20,421 nt of DNA from a virus. Of this stretch, positions 20,395-20,421 are shown in pieces. Both the position numbers and the translations under genes were made by a program. Position 1 is the first letter of the stretch. Each line of letters opens with the position of its first letter. The stretch covers positions 1 to 20,421 of IMG/VR virus record IMGVR_UViG_3300025426_000145. One strand, given 5' to 3'. Under the pieces are notes generated by a model. That model had not been told where the DNA came from, did not search any database, and saw only the letters and a program-made list of their open reading frames with translations.

Positions 20395-20421
20395 TTTTTG
20401 TGGTGTAACAGTTGTTGATTG

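Overview
This window is part of an AT-rich (roughly one-third G+C by eye) double-stranded DNA phage genome. It shows tightly packed, mostly overlapping genes, a divergent early control region, a replication/recombination set, two pectate-lyase-fold tailspikes, a GH19 endolysin with a three-TM-type holin, and large alanine/glycine-rich proteins of the internal-virion (ejection) type. A tailspike with its own N-terminal adaptor domain together with ejection-type proteins suggests a short-tailed (podovirus-like) phage. The endolysin and the SSB-like tail suggest a Gram-negative host, and the style of several small genes resembles phages of Betaproteobacteria or other aquatic Proteobacteria; the host itself cannot be read from the DNA. 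No tRNA, rRNA, CRISPR array, integrase or CI-type repressor was recognised.

Region 1 (1-5449, minus strand) reads leftward from a Cro/YdaS-like gene: HNH nuclease, winged-helix-type replication initiator (GTG start), an unknown 104-aa protein, DnaB/Twinkle-like helicase, GNAT acetyltransferase, Mom-like DNA-modification protein, a 110-aa helical protein, a 53-aa protein, an HNH-AP2 homing-type endonuclease that looks inserted, a Ref-like HNH nuclease, a RusA-like resolvase, and the first codons of a further gene at the left edge. Most neighbours overlap by 1-17 bases, so this reads as one operon. The Mom-like plus GNAT pair is the most distinctive content.

Region 2 (5450-5611) is a divergent promoter region. 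It has a leftward promoter whose -35 lies inside a GTGT-AA-ACAC dyad, and a possible rightward promoter.

Region 3 (5612-8457, plus strand) is the rightward early operon: a 29-aa membrane peptide, an acidic 102-aa protein, a DUF1071/Sak3-type annealing protein, three small unknown proteins, a YqaJ/lambda-Exo-type exonuclease, an 84-aa protein ending in an SSB-like acidic tip, and two small proteins. It supplies a two-component (exonuclease plus annealing protein) recombination system that complements the RusA and Ref nucleases on the other strand.

Region 4 (8458-20421, minus strand) is the end of the late operon, converging on region 3 at a small gap with nested inverted repeats. In transcription order it carries two internal-virion-type proteins, tailspike 1, a 57-aa tail-associated protein, a repeat-rich fibre, a 61-aa protein, tailspike 2, a run of seven small membrane-associated proteins including the holin, and the GH19 endolysin.
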